Source: Acinetobacter sp. TR3
GTDB lineage: Bacteria > Pseudomonadota > Gammaproteobacteria > Pseudomonadales > Moraxellaceae
DNA: 64,000 nucleotides
Direction: 5' to 3'
Assembly (NCBI RefSeq): GCF_027105055.1
Contig: NZ_CP114264.1
Location: forward strand, 2,170,001-2,234,000
Shown here one piece after another: positions 1-9,266 of this stretch. Both the position numbers and the translations under genes were made by a program. The notes under the pieces were generated by a model, which saw only the letters and a program-made list of their open reading frames with translations, searched no databases and had not been told where the DNA came from. The first letter of the stretch is position 1; the number at the start of each line of letters is the position of its first letter.

Positions 1-911
1 TACAATTTCTGAGTCATCAACCACTTCAATTAGGTCGTTTTATCGCAGGTTTTGTTGCGCGATTGCTCAATAGTTTCCAGCTTTCTAAACTCTCAAAAAT
101 TATACAATTGAATTTACAGATCGCATTCCCTGAAGCATCACAACAAGAAATAAATCAATTAAAAAAACAAGCAATTAAAAATGAATTAACCTCTTATTTT
201 GAATTTGTGAGCATTTGGGGAGCTTCAAATGAGAAAAATATTCGGCGCATTCACAAAATTCATAATGAGCATTATTTTCACGAAGCCCTCGCAGAGAAAA
301 AAGGACTTGTCCTGATTATGCCTCATTTGGGTACTTGGGAAGTGATGAATGCATGGCTATCCAAACATACTCAAATGACCATCCTTTATAAGCCTGTGAA
401 AAATCCTGATGCTGATCGTTTTGTTCGTGATGCACGTAGCCGTAATCAAGCGAATTTAGTACCCACTGATGAAAGTGGAGTTCGTCAGATTTTTAAAGCA
501 TTAAAACAAGGTGGTACAACTGTTATTTTACCTGATCACACCCCTGATCACGGTGGTGAAATGATTAAGTATTTTGGTATTCCATTGGCATCGAGTAGTT
601 TAAGCGCAAAGTTAATTCAAAAAACAAAAGCACGAACTTTATTCCTTTATGCCTTGAGGAATGACCAAGGTGGATTCGACATGCATATCGAGCGTATCAA
701 TCCTCAAATTTATGAAGGTAATGCCGAAGATGGTACGCTTATTATTCATCAAACTTTGGAAAATTTAATCCAACGCCTTCCAATGCATTATCACTGGAGT
801 TATAAACGATTCAGTGCAAACCCTAGCCTACACAAAATTTATGATATTGATGTCAACGAAGCTTTAGCAAAAGTTGCTGAAGTTCGTAAGCAAGAAAATA
901 TTCAGCTTTAA
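1..911 (+). CDS. LpxL/LpxM-type lipid A (lysophospholipid) acyltransferase, 5' end outside window
   Basis: The reading frame is open from the first bases of the window with no start before it, so the gene begins upstream and only its C-terminal ~300 residues are here. The product belongs to the LpxL/HtrB acyltransferase family, inner-membrane enzymes that transfer acyl chains from acyl-ACP to lipid A precursors. The family HX4D/E catalytic motif is visible as HLGTWE (His codon at 324-326), followed by a DHTPDHGG segment typical of the family. It converges on comEC, 42 bases away. Which Acinetobacter paralogue this is (LpxL, LpxM or another) cannot be decided from the fragment. Confidence 0.88.
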   Translation, partial: QFLSHQPLQLGRFIAGFVARLLNSFQLSKLSKIIQLNLQIAFPEASQQEINQLKKQAIKNELTSYFEFVSIWGASNEKNIRRIHKIHNEHYFHEALAEKKGLVLIMPHLGTWEVMNAWLSKHTQMTILYKPVKNPDADRFVRDARSRNQANLVPTDESGVRQIFKALKQGGTTVILPDHTPDHGGEMIKYFGIPLASSSLSAKLIQKTKARTLFLYALRNDQGGFDMHIERINPQIYEGNAEDGTLIIHQTLENLIQRLPMHYHWSYKRFSANPSLHKIYDIDVNEALAKVAEVRKQENIQL

Positions 912-917
912 TCCTAT

Positions 918-949
918 AAATATTGTGATATGAAAATATTACAATATTT
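918..949. terminator. weak hairpin between convergent genes
   Basis: Inverted repeat AAATATTGT / ACAATATTT (9-bp arms, 14-nt loop) between the acyltransferase stop and the comEC stop. It is AT-only apart from one G-C pair, so it is a weak candidate for a shared terminator. Confidence 0.35.
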
Positions 950-952
950 AAG

Positions 953-3379
953 TTATTTTCTTTCCAACCATTTAATTTGTTGTCTTTGCTGCCTTAGCTC
1001 AACCTGACCATTTTCAAAAACAAAACGAATTGTCCCTGCTTCAGCCGTAGTTAACAATGGAATGCGTAGTGCCTGTAGACGATTTTTCAACTCTTGACTG
1101 GGATGACCATAACGATTATCAAACCCTGCCGAGGCAATCGCAAGCTTAGGTTTTAAAGTCGCTAAAAAATCATAAGCAGAACTATGTTTACTCCCGTGAT
1201 GTCCCAAGATCAAAACATCTACTTTTAAATCGGGATATTGTTGCATTAATTTATATTCAGCCTCCCAACCTGCATCTCCCATGATTAAGAAATTTTGATA
1301 AGGCTGGACATTTAAAAACTGCAAATACACCACACAGGAATACTCATTTTGCTGATCCTTTGCATGAATAAGCTCATCTGATTTAGGGGATAGAATTTCA
1401 ACTTTTAGATTTTGATAGGACCAATGCTGACCTTGCTGACAAAATGAGAAATTATTTTTGAACTGCATTTTTTGGTCATATTCATTTGACTGTACTTGAG
1501 ATATTTCAAAGTTTTTTTGAATAATAGGAAAAGCACCACTATGGTCTTGATCAAGATGAGATAAGATTAAATGGTCGATATGGCGTACACCTTGTTGCCG
1601 TATAAATGGAATAACAACCCGCTCTCCTAAACTAAATTTATTTTCATTGTAAGAGCCCCCTGTATCAATCATAAAGATTTGTTCGGGATGTTGTAAAAAT
1701 ACAGCTTGCCCTTGTCCAACATCTAAAATATTTAAAACCGTAGGTTGAGTCTTTACACCTATACATATAGGTAAAAAACAAATCAATGCCCAAGATTTAG
1801 GAATCGTCCCCCTCGGCATAAATAAAATAAGCATACCAAGGGTTAGAGATACCATCATTAAGGGTGTATAACTTACCCCATATAAATGCGGTGCAATATG
1901 TTGCAAGATGTCTAAAATTGACATCAATATAGATAATAAAAAATCATTAATTTGAAATAAAAACTGTCCTAATGCAGGAATGATGAGCCAAATACATGCA
2001 GCCAAAATATCCAATGGCACAACGACGCCACCAAGTAAAGGAATTGCAATTAAGTTACTGACAGGTGCAATCCAAGAAACTTGCTGAAAGAAAATCAAGA
2101 CTAATGGTAATAAGGCGATAAAGATCTTAGATTGCGATTCAACCAAAACTTTAGCAGCTAAAAATATTTTTTGAGTCCACGTAATAGGCTGATCTTGCGG
2201 TAATTGTGCAATGGTTTGATAAACTCTAAGTAGAATAAAACACGCACCATATGACAGCCAAAAACCAGCGGATAGAATACTAAAAGGATCAAAAAACAAT
2301 AATATACTGGCACTATAGATCAATAAGCTAAATGGACGAATCGATTGACGAAAGAAGAGAAAAATACTTGCAAGCAAAGCAGTCAATAAAGTTCTGATTG
2401 CTGGAATCTCAAAACCAACAAATGCCACATACACCAGAACACTGAGTAAAAATGGCAATAATAATAAAATTTGTCTAGGCTGCCATAAGTATAAATGTGG
2501 ACAGTAATGCTGTATGAGACGTTGTATCAACCAAGACAACATTAATGCAAAAATCAACACATGTGGACCAGAAATCGCTAACAAATGCGAAATTCCAAGC
2601 TGTTGAAATTGTTGTTTCAATGTATTGGATAACAGGCTTTCATCACCTGTTAGCAAGGCTAAAAGTAAACCTTTGTGCTGAAGCTTAGATGCTTGTAACA
2701 TTTGCCGAAATTCTAAACGTTTCATCTCAACGCTTAATAAAAATTTAGCAGAAAAGCTTTGCTGTTGCTTTAAGTGACCTTGATAACCCAAACGGTAAAT
2801 TTCATCAAAGCTTAAAGGTTGAATAAATTGCACTGAAAATGCAGACATTATATTTTGCTGCAAAAACCATTTTTCCTGATCAAATGCACCCACAACAGCA
2901 TAACTATGCGCTGGTTTAATTTGACCATGAACTCGATAATAATGACCTAACTTTAAGCTTTGTTTCTGATTAAACTGATATTTGTCTTGTTTTAAATAAA
3001 GTAACCAGTTAACAGGTTGCTTATGTCGATTAAGTACTTCAGCAATTTGTTTATGACCATCATCACTCAATTCATCTATGCTTTTAATATAAACAATTGC
3101 TTCATAGGATTTTGATTGAAACTCTTTTAATTGCAATCTTTGTTCTAATTCGGAATCTGCAAAATGATATCCTGTTGTAAACAATCCCCAGCTTGCACTG
3201 AGTAAAATAAGTGCTTTATAAAAAGGTCGATAAAAATAGGATTCTTTCTTGTATATGCAAAAGCTAAAGATCAGGATTGCAATAGCCAACCAAATCCACC
3301 ATGTCAGCTCGATAAAATCAAGATGAAATCCCATGACTGCAATACCAGCAATCCAGCCCAATAAAATAATTTTTAACAT
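953..3379 (-). CDS. comEC: ComEC/Rec2 DNA-uptake channel protein
   Basis: An 808-residue inner-membrane protein expected to pass single-stranded DNA into the cytoplasm during natural transformation. The N-terminal third has membrane segments and an OB-fold-like region. The centre is the multi-spanning Competence domain (segment GISHLLAISGPHVL). The C-terminal ~230 residues are a metallo-beta-lactamase-like domain with the LSHLDQDHSG (HxDxDH) motif near residue 605 and a later GHHGSKHSS motif. Length is normal for the family and the frame is intact, so the gene looks functional. The ATG at 3379 follows the membrane-type N terminus MLKIILLGW. It is transcribed alone, downstream of the lolD terminator hairpin. 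Confidence 0.95.
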   Translation of the reverse strand: MLKIILLGWIAGIAVMGFHLDFIELTWWIWLAIAILIFSFCIYKKESYFYRPFYKALILLSASWGLFTTGYHFADSELEQRLQLKEFQSKSYEAIVYIKSIDELSDDGHKQIAEVLNRHKQPVNWLLYLKQDKYQFNQKQSLKLGHYYRVHGQIKPAHSYAVVGAFDQEKWFLQQNIMSAFSVQFIQPLSFDEIYRLGYQGHLKQQQSFSAKFLLSVEMKRLEFRQMLQASKLQHKGLLLALLTGDESLLSNTLKQQFQQLGISHLLAISGPHVLIFALMLSWLIQRLIQHYCPHLYLWQPRQILLLLPFLLSVLVYVAFVGFEIPAIRTLLTALLASIFLFFRQSIRPFSLLIYSASILLFFDPFSILSAGFWLSYGACFILLRVYQTIAQLPQDQPITWTQKIFLAAKVLVESQSKIFIALLPLVLIFFQQVSWIAPVSNLIAIPLLGGVVVPLDILAACIWLIIPALGQFLFQINDFLLSILMSILDILQHIAPHLYGVSYTPLMMVSLTLGMLILFMPRGTIPKSWALICFLPICIGVKTQPTVLNILDVGQGQAVFLQHPEQIFMIDTGGSYNENKFSLGERVVIPFIRQQGVRHIDHLILSHLDQDHSGAFPIIQKNFEISQVQSNEYDQKMQFKNNFSFCQQGQHWSYQNLKVEILSPKSDELIHAKDQQNEYSCVVYLQFLNVQPYQNFLIMGDAGWEAEYKLMQQYPDLKVDVLILGHHGSKHSSAYDFLATLKPKLAIASAGFDNRYGHPSQELKNRLQALRIPLLTTAEAGTIRFVFENGQVELRQQRQQIKWLERK

Positions 3380-3422
3380 GTAATTTTTTAATTAAGTTTT
3401 TGATTTTTCTGAACGCAAAATT

Positions 3423-3443
3423 AAAGCCCGTTTTCAGGGCTTT
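3423..3443 (-). terminator. intrinsic terminator after lolD
   Basis: Perfect 7-bp stem AAAGCCC / GGGCTTT with a 7-nt loop. Read on the minus strand it is followed by AATTTT, just after the lolD stop and before comEC. Confidence 0.6.
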
Positions 3444-3466
3444 AACAAGAGATTAAACAAAATAAA

Positions 3467-4153
3467 TTATTTTGGATCAATCCATAAACCATCTTGCATA
3501 TGCAAAATCGAATCTGCTGATTGAGCCAATTGCTCATCATGAGTCACGATTAACATCGCCATATTCAGCTCTTTTTTGAGATCAGTCAGCAATTCAAAAA
3601 TACTCAATGCTGTTTTACGATCTAAATTACCAGTTGGTTCATCTGCTAATACAACTGCAGGTTTCGTCACTAATGCACGCGCCAAAGCCACACGTTGACG
3701 CTCACCGCCCGATAATTCACCGGGTTTATGATCTAAACGATGCGATAAACCGACACGATCAAGTAGATATTCTGCTTGTCTTTTAACATCCTTATAACTA
3801 CTTTCACTACGTAGCATCAAAGGCATGGCTACATTTTCTAAAGCAGAAAACTCAGGCAACAAATGGTGAAATTGATAAACGAAACCTAAATATTGATTAC
3901 GCTTATAACCACGCTCTGCTTCGCCTAAATTATCAAAACGCTGCCCTTGTAAAAAAACTTGACCTTGCGATGGTTGCTCTAGGCCACCAAGCGCATGTAA
4001 TAACGTACTTTTACCTGAACCACTAGAACCGACAATCGAAACAAACTCGCCTGCTTTTACTTGAAGTGATAAACCTTTAATCACTTCAACTTTGCTTTTA
4101 CCATCATCAAAATGTTTATAAATATCTTTGGCTTCTAAGACGATCTTACTCAT
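3467..4153 (-). CDS. lolD: LolD, ATPase of the lipoprotein-releasing ABC transporter
   Basis: A 228-residue ABC ATPase that powers extraction of outer-membrane lipoproteins from the inner membrane and their transfer to LolA. Visible motifs are the Walker A GSSGSGKST, the signature LSGGERQRVALARAL, the Walker B VVLADEPTGN and the H-loop IVTHD. The ATG at 4153 (protein begins MSKIVLEAKD) is preferred over a further upstream start because it overlaps the end of the permease gene by 8 bases, a typical translational coupling, and gives the usual family N terminus. It forms an operon with the permease gene immediately upstream. Confidence 0.96.
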   Translation of the reverse strand: MSKIVLEAKDIYKHFDDGKSKVEVIKGLSLQVKAGEFVSIVGSSGSGKSTLLHALGGLEQPSQGQVFLQGQRFDNLGEAERGYKRNQYLGFVYQFHHLLPEFSALENVAMPLMLRSESSYKDVKRQAEYLLDRVGLSHRLDHKPGELSGGERQRVALARALVTKPAVVLADEPTGNLDRKTALSIFELLTDLKKELNMAMLIVTHDEQLAQSADSILHMQDGLWIDPK

Positions 4154-5381
4154 AACGTAATGCCTCAGCAGGTTGAACTTTGGCTGCACGTAATGCAGGA
4201 TAAATTGTCGCCAAAAAGCTCATCAATAATGAAACAGTGACAATTACCGTAACATCTTGCCATCTGAGATATGAAGGCAGATAGTGAACAAAATAGGCAT
4301 CAAACAAGTTCAAACCTAGAGCAGTATTGAACCAAGAAATAATATCACTAATGGTCAATGCTAAAGTTACACCTAACACTGTTCCTGCAATCGTTCCAAT
4401 GACACCAATCACCGTGCCTTGTACCATAAAAATTTTAGTGATCATGGACGGTGAAGCACCGAGAGTCCGCAGAATCGCAATATCAGATTTTTTATCTGTT
4501 ACGACCATTACTAAAGATGAAACGATATTAAATGCAGCAACCACAATAATCAGAACAAGAAGTAAACCCACTAAGGTTTTTTCCATCTGAATTGCATTGA
4601 AAAGATTGCCGTGCGTATACGTCCAATTCGATGCGTAGAAATTACTTGGTAATTGTTTCACGATATCATCTGCAACAGATGGTGCGGCAAAAATATCATC
4701 TAACTTTAATCGCACGCCTTGCGCACCATCAGGCAAACGCAATAATGTTGATGCATCATTTAAGGCGATATAACCCACCATCGAATCAACTTCTGCACCT
4801 ACACTAAAAATTCCAACCACTTTAAAACGTTTAAAGCGTGGTACAACACCTGCTGGTGATGGTGTTGCTTCAGGCAGAACTAAGGTGACATTGTCATTTA
4901 AACCAAGACCAAGTGCATCGGTCATATCCTTGCCTAGAACAATACCGAACTCGCCTTTCTTCAAAGCATTTAAATCACCTGAGACCATATGGTTTTGGAT
5001 AATTGAAACTTTCTTTTCATATTTAGGCTCAATTCCGGTCACCATAATCCCTGCAACTTGCCCTTGAGCGGTTAACATCCCTTGCAATTGAGTAAATGGT
5101 GCAACACCTGTCACATGCGGATGGTGTTCAACTCTTTTTACAAGCTCAGGCCAATCTGTTAGTATCTGAGTAGAAGAAACTGTGGCTTGTGGAACCATTC
5201 CAAGAACACGATTTTTTAATTCACGGTCAAAACCGTTCATAACAGACAGTACTGTAATAAGGACAGCAACGCCAAGGGTTAAACCAATCATGGAAACCAA
5301 GGCAATAAAAGAAATAAAATGATTACTTCGCCGAGCACGAGTGTATCTCAACCCTATATACAGCGAAATTGGCTTAAACAT
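4146..5381 (-). CDS. lolC: LolC/LolE-family lipoprotein-releasing permease
   Basis: A 411-residue permease of the FtsX/MacB superfamily: one N-terminal membrane segment (about residues 20-50), a large periplasmic domain, and three C-terminal membrane segments ending in the conserved ALRYE tail. The N terminus FKPISLYIGLRYTRARR is typical of LolC/LolE proteins. Only one permease gene sits with lolD here. Some gammaproteobacteria use a single LolC/E hybrid (called LolF) as a homodimer instead of separate LolC and LolE, and the layout suggests this. The lolC symbol is therefore a family name, not a claim of a separate LolE partner. Confidence 0.92.
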   Translation of the reverse strand: MFKPISLYIGLRYTRARRSNHFISFIALVSMIGLTLGVAVLITVLSVMNGFDRELKNRVLGMVPQATVSSTQILTDWPELVKRVEHHPHVTGVAPFTQLQGMLTAQGQVAGIMVTGIEPKYEKKVSIIQNHMVSGDLNALKKGEFGIVLGKDMTDALGLGLNDNVTLVLPEATPSPAGVVPRFKRFKVVGIFSVGAEVDSMVGYIALNDASTLLRLPDGAQGVRLKLDDIFAAPSVADDIVKQLPSNFYASNWTYTHGNLFNAIQMEKTLVGLLLVLIIVVAAFNIVSSLVMVVTDKKSDIAILRTLGASPSMITKIFMVQGTVIGVIGTIAGTVLGVTLALTISDIISWFNTALGLNLFDAYFVHYLPSYLRWQDVTVIVTVSLLMSFLATIYPALRAAKVQPAEALRYE

Positions 5382-5406
5382 ACCATTTAGTCCGAGGTGA
5401 TTTATT

Positions 5407-5994
5407 ATGGAAAATTCACAACATCAGCTTGTTGAAGACAACTCTGAACGTCGAGTGATGTCTCGTATTGATGCTGTGTTAAGAATCAACTATCAAGTCA
5501 TTCCTGACGACGTTGCGCTGAATGATCCTTATGATTCTCACTTTGTATTGCCACGCTATTTTCTACTACTTGCTGAATTAGATCAATTTGATCATGCATT
5601 TCGCTACGAATTAGAACAATTAAATGAAAAAGATCAACAAATTGCTCGCATATTATCCCTTTTCAATCAAAAATTAAATCTGATTACTGGTTCTTTTTAC
5701 GACAATATCGTGCAATCCCTACTGCCAGTCCCTGAACAAGTTAACTTTTCCGAGAACGGTTTGAGCTTCTTTAGCTCACAAGATATTAATGAAGGAACCT
5801 ACATTCATATTACGTTGAGTCATCCTGAAAACTACTTTCATATCGCAGCAACTGCTCAAGTTGCTTACAGCTCAGCAGATGAACAAGGTAAATTCCGTAT
5901 TGGTGCTTACTTCATTACCCTTAATCCACAAGATCGTGCCAAATTAGTGGAAAGTATTCAAGAATCACGACAAACTGAAATCAACCCAAATTAA
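5407..5994 (+). CDS. PilZ-domain protein, probable cyclic-di-GMP receptor
   Basis: A 195-residue soluble protein. It carries both halves of the PilZ c-di-GMP-binding signature: RxxxR as RVMSR (residues 16-20) and (D/N)xSxxG as NFSENG in the second half, followed by a beta-rich stretch ending IGAYFITL as in PilZ domains. Unusually, about 110 residues of mostly helical sequence separate the two motifs. That suggests a YcgR-unlike fold with an inserted domain, or an N-terminal RxxxR placed in tertiary structure. The ATG at 5407 has GAGGTG upstream. It is divergent from the lol operon. Which process it controls is not visible. Confidence 0.72.
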   Translation: MENSQHQLVEDNSERRVMSRIDAVLRINYQVIPDDVALNDPYDSHFVLPRYFLLLAELDQFDHAFRYELEQLNEKDQQIARILSLFNQKLNLITGSFYDNIVQSLLPVPEQVNFSENGLSFFSSQDINEGTYIHITLSHPENYFHIAATAQVAYSSADEQGKFRIGAYFITLNPQDRAKLVESIQESRQTEINPN

Positions 5995-6019
5995 ATATGA
6001 AAATGTCGTTTTCATATTT
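5993..6019. terminator. bidirectional hairpin between convergent genes
   Basis: Perfect 11-bp inverted repeat AAATATGAAAA / TTTTCATATTT with a 5-nt loop. It joins the stop codon of the PilZ gene and that of the EamA gene (stop at 6012-6014 lies inside the hairpin). Confidence 0.65.
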
Positions 6020-6905
6020 TCAAACGGCGATAGGTATTAAAATCTTTATAAAAATAAAGACACAAACCTAATAGAATGATGCTTGCCCCAACAAAAACTT
6101 GTGCAGATAATTGTTCATGATTGAGGTAGGCACCTATGAGTATTGCCAACATTGGGGTCATCACCGTCGTCAGTGACAAGGTGGTGGCTTTCAAATTTTG
6201 TACCAACTTAAAATAACAAAACATCGCAATTAATGAAGCCATTACAACGGTATAAGTCAATGCTAACAATGATTTCGTCGAAGGAAAGTGCGTTGGTGCA
6301 TGTTGCCAAATCCAAGGGAGTAATAATATGGCTAAGATTGTTGAAACCAAAATTGAACCGGTTGCTTGAGCCATCGGTTGGACATCAGCATTGATTTTTT
6401 TCACCAGAAAAATAGAAAGCGAATATGCAAAAACACTCATCAGCATGAAAACAATACCTATCGGCTGCACATGCTTTTGACTTCCACTCAGACAAATCAT
6501 CGCTAACCCAATAATTGAGGTTCCCATCCCCAACCACTGCAAACTCGCTAACTTTTGTTGAAAACCAAATCTTCCAATCAGCCCAGCCATGATCGGAGCT
6601 AAGCCAAACATCAATGCAATCAACCCAGAACTTAAATAAGGTGTTGCTGCATAAGTAAAAATTTGGGAACCGATCAAGCTTAAAGAACCTGCGATATAAC
6701 TCAATAACGCGACTCTATGTCTTGGAAATTCGATTTTTAACAGTAGCAATACAAGCACTGCCAAAGGCAAAGCGATAAAGAAGCGTAAAACCAATGCCCA
6801 CATTGGGTGTAGATCGGCCACACTCCACACAATTGCTAAAGGTGTGGTCGCCCAAATAAACACAAGCAAACCATAAGTGAGCATTAAATTAATACGTGAT
6901 GGCAT
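6012..6905 (-). CDS. EamA-family (DMT superfamily) transporter
   Basis: A 297-residue integral membrane protein with about ten hydrophobic helices arranged as two EamA repeats, the standard drug/metabolite transporter layout. The substrate cannot be predicted from sequence; relatives export amino acids, metabolites or drugs. It ends in a basic tail (YKDFNTYRRLKI), consistent with a cytoplasmic C terminus. The YaiI-family gene is 7 bases upstream on the same strand, so the two are probably co-transcribed. Confidence 0.88.
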   Translation of the reverse strand: MPSRINLMLTYGLLVFIWATTPLAIVWSVADLHPMWALVLRFFIALPLAVLVLLLLKIEFPRHRVALLSYIAGSLSLIGSQIFTYAATPYLSSGLIALMFGLAPIMAGLIGRFGFQQKLASLQWLGMGTSIIGLAMICLSGSQKHVQPIGIVFMLMSVFAYSLSIFLVKKINADVQPMAQATGSILVSTILAILLLPWIWQHAPTHFPSTKSLLALTYTVVMASLIAMFCYFKLVQNLKATTLSLTTVMTPMLAILIGAYLNHEQLSAQVFVGASIILLGLCLYFYKDFNTYRRLKI

Positions 6906-6912
6906 ATTCAGC

Positions 6913-7383
6913 TCAAGAAGCAGTTTTGCGCTTTTGCTTGAAAATCGTTTGATCTAAAGAACTCGAAAACTCACGTTTATCTCGTTCTGAAATAGGCGGT
7001 GGTCCTCCTGTTTGGACACCTGCTCCACGCAAAGTATCCATAAAGTCACGTAAATGCAGACGTGCTTTAACATTTGCAACCGTATAAATTTCACCTCTAG
7101 GATGAATTGCGATTCCACCTTTTTCAATCACTTGTGCAGCAAGTGGAATATCTTGTGTAATGACAATATCATTTTCATGCATACGCTCAATGATTTCTTT
7201 GTCTGCTTGATCTGCCCCACTCATTACCTGAATCGAATTAATCCGTAGAGATGGCGTAATCCCAACATTCTGATTAGCGACAAAGGTAACTTCTAACTGA
7301 TAACGATCAGACGCACGTAAAATCACTTCACGTAAAATTTTAGGTAAAGCATCCGCATCTACCCATAATTTAAATGGCAGCAC
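6913..7383 (-). CDS. YaiI/YqxD family (DUF188, UPF0178) protein
   Basis: A 156-residue soluble protein of the YaiI/YqxD family. Visible hallmarks are the N-terminal [10 protein letters not shown], the [14 protein letters not shown] segment ([12 protein letters not shown]) and the C-terminal TGGPPP motif. The fold is PIN-like with conserved acidic residues, but no function is established for the family. Length is normal. The C-terminal tail FKQKRKTAS is basic. Confidence 0.9.
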   Translation of the reverse strand: MLPFKLWVDADALPKILREVILRASDRYQLEVTFVANQNVGITPSLRINSIQVMSGADQADKEIIERMHENDIVITQDIPLAAQVIEKGGIAIHPRGEIYTVANVKARLHLRDFMDTLRGAGVQTGGPPPISERDKREFSSSLDQTIFKQKRKTAS

Positions 7384-7478
7384 GTTGGCACAAGCTCATA
7401 AAAATAAAAATATAGTGTAGCAGATTAAGATATAAAGCTTTGTTTATTTATCCATGACACTCTTTTATATCAAAAAAC

Positions 7479-7907
7479 TTATACTTTAATTTTTGTTTCT
7501 AAAAATTCCAAATACTTAGCATCATCTTCCATAAAAATATCAAGTCCACCGCCCATATATGCTCTTGTTAACTCATCTGCCGCCTTGTCTAAATCATTTT
7601 GCTCAAAATAAAGCTGTCCTAATCTCAAATGTATAAAAGGGTTACCTAAACCATCTGGACATTGCACTGCATTGTAAAAACATCTAAATGCTCTTTCGTA
7701 ATTATTTAGATAAAAGTGCGTATCTCCTATTGCAACATATATCCAAGTTGAAGCTTCCCACTCTTGATGGTCATCAGGCAATAGTCTCAGCGCTTCAACA
7801 TATAAAGCTTTAGCTTCTACAAACTTTTGATGAGCAAATAACTTATTACCTTGCTCACACAACTGTAAAATTTCTTGATGAATCCTACTAGGTAATTCTT
7901 TGCTCAT
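7479..7907 (-). CDS. tetratricopeptide-repeat protein
   Basis: A 142-residue soluble protein made almost entirely of about three TPR-like helix pairs (for example QGNKLFAHQKFVEAKALYVEAL and the following AIGDTHFYLNNYERAF). TPRs mediate protein-protein contacts, so a scaffold or adaptor role is inferred, with no partner evident. There is no signal peptide. Ending LEFLETKIKV, it sits alone between the YaiI gene and a divergent gene. Confidence 0.72.
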   Translation of the reverse strand: MSKELPSRIHQEILQLCEQGNKLFAHQKFVEAKALYVEALRLLPDDHQEWEASTWIYVAIGDTHFYLNNYERAFRCFYNAVQCPDGLGNPFIHLRLGQLYFEQNDLDKAADELTRAYMGGGLDIFMEDDAKYLEFLETKIKV

Positions 7908-8079
7908 TACTTAAATAACCAATACATTTTAAAATTTACATACCCAAAATATAGCATGTAACTTATAGAAAGCTAGGTAAGCACTAATTATTTCTAGTGA
8001 AATTACACATCCAGACTTGAAAAATGGATGTTATCCTCGATTTAATAGAATAAGTTCAATCTTTTTAGCATCATGCTTT

Positions 8080-9018
8080 ATGAAAAATCAAAACAGTCCA
8101 GAAACCATTAAAATTCAAGATCAAAATTTCGGTAATCATGTTGAGCATTGGAACTTACTGACAGATACACCTGAAACTGATGTTCCCAAATGGTTAGGAT
8201 TGGCACTTGATGCACCTGTCATGCCGATGGGCCTATGTGAAGATGAACAAGAGATGGATCAAGCATTTTGGTTGATTCAGGGACCCAGTGGTCAAGCAAT
8301 ATCTATTAATCAAATTATTGCGGTTGAAAATCAAAAACCACGCGCATTAAAAACAGCCTTCCCAAGTTTTGAAAGTCCTTATAAATATGAGGCAAATATT
8401 GAGCGCATTATTACCTGTAATTCGGCTACCCAAGCCGTATTACGTCTAAGCTTAAATAAAAATACGGTTATTTACGCATTTGATAATTTATTCAGTGTAA
8501 ATAATGCTCAATATGATCAAAATCAAACTTATCAAGTTCAATTTAATGCTTGGGCATATGAATTAGAAACTGTTGCTGAAAATGAGAAAATCATTGTTGA
8601 TGACCCTGCATCGATTAAACATCATCGTGCTTTAAATGCTATTTTGGCTGAACATAATGGTGTTGCACCAGAAAACTTACAAGAGCTGATTAACGACTGG
8701 CAACCACAAACACCTGAAGATCACGAACCTGTAACCGTTGATTTTTCTAAAATGGTGGCATATTTGTATGGTGAAACATTAGGTCAAGAAGATGAAGCTT
8801 GGTTCCAAGGTAATATCGTTGGCAAAACAACCATGCAATTTATGCAAGATGAATATACACTGTATGATGTGACCTTAGTTTTAGAAGATGATTTACCTGC
8901 AATTTTAATTCGAATTGCAACAAAAAATGATTTGTATAAAAACTTTAACATTGGCGAATATATTCGCGGCAACCTATGGATTCAGGCGAATATTTATGCT
9001 AAAACTGGTATAAAGTGA
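8080..9018 (+). CDS. conserved protein of unknown function
   Basis: A 312-residue soluble, acidic protein; no family was recognised. There is no signal peptide or membrane segment. The N-terminal half contains a DAPVMPMGLCEDEQEMDQAF segment and the C-terminal half (from about residue 215) a FSKMVAYLYGETLGQEDE stretch followed by beta-rich sequence ending GEYIRGNLWIQANIY. This may be a nucleic-acid- or ligand-binding beta barrel, but that is a guess. I start it at the ATG at 8080 (protein MKNQNSPETI) rather than a Met 21 codons upstream, because the extra N terminus looks like non-coding translation. Confidence 0.7.
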   Translation: MKNQNSPETIKIQDQNFGNHVEHWNLLTDTPETDVPKWLGLALDAPVMPMGLCEDEQEMDQAFWLIQGPSGQAISINQIIAVENQKPRALKTAFPSFESPYKYEANIERIITCNSATQAVLRLSLNKNTVIYAFDNLFSVNNAQYDQNQTYQVQFNAWAYELETVAENEKIIVDDPASIKHHRALNAILAEHNGVAPENLQELINDWQPQTPEDHEPVTVDFSKMVAYLYGETLGQEDEAWFQGNIVGKTTMQFMQDEYTLYDVTLVLEDDLPAILIRIATKNDLYKNFNIGEYIRGNLWIQANIYAKTGIK

Positions 9019-9054
9019 CAAAAAATCACATAAATTGCATTTCTAGGCGTTCTA

Positions 9055-9198
9055 ATGAAAATTATACCAGAACAAACGACCACCAGTCTGCTTCATGCAA
9101 GTGATCACGGGCTTAAACTTGATGTTGGCGCATTTTGCTTTTTTTTGTTAGGTATGTTTCTAGCTGCGCTCATTTTTCATCATATAGGCTTATTCTGA
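9055..9198 (+). CDS. small single-span membrane protein (47 aa), candidate
   Basis: A short open frame starting ATG at 9055 and ending TGA at 9196-9198. It encodes 47 residues: a polar N-terminal ~24 residues ending KLDV, then one hydrophobic helix (GAFCFFLLGMFLAALIF) and HHIGLF at the end. It lies 36 bases after the preceding gene, on the same strand and directly before a strong terminator, so it would be the last gene of that transcript. No clear Shine-Dalgarno sequence was seen. The clean hydrophilic-then-helix architecture supports it; conservation would have to be checked. Confidence 0.5.
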   Translation: MKIIPEQTTTSLLHASDHGLKLDVGAFCFFLLGMFLAALIFHHIGLF

Positions 9199-9222
9199 TT
9201 ATTAGACCAAGATTATATGTAT

Positions 9223-9254
9223 AAAAAAAGCTCTCAATGATGAGAGCTTTTTTT
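9223..9254. terminator. bidirectional intrinsic terminator
   Basis: Strong hairpin with arms AAAAGCTCTCA / TGAGAGCTTTT and a 4-nt loop, with A and T runs on either side, serving both the 8080-9198 transcript and serC on the opposite strand. Confidence 0.9.
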
Positions 9255-9266
9255 ATACTTTATTGC

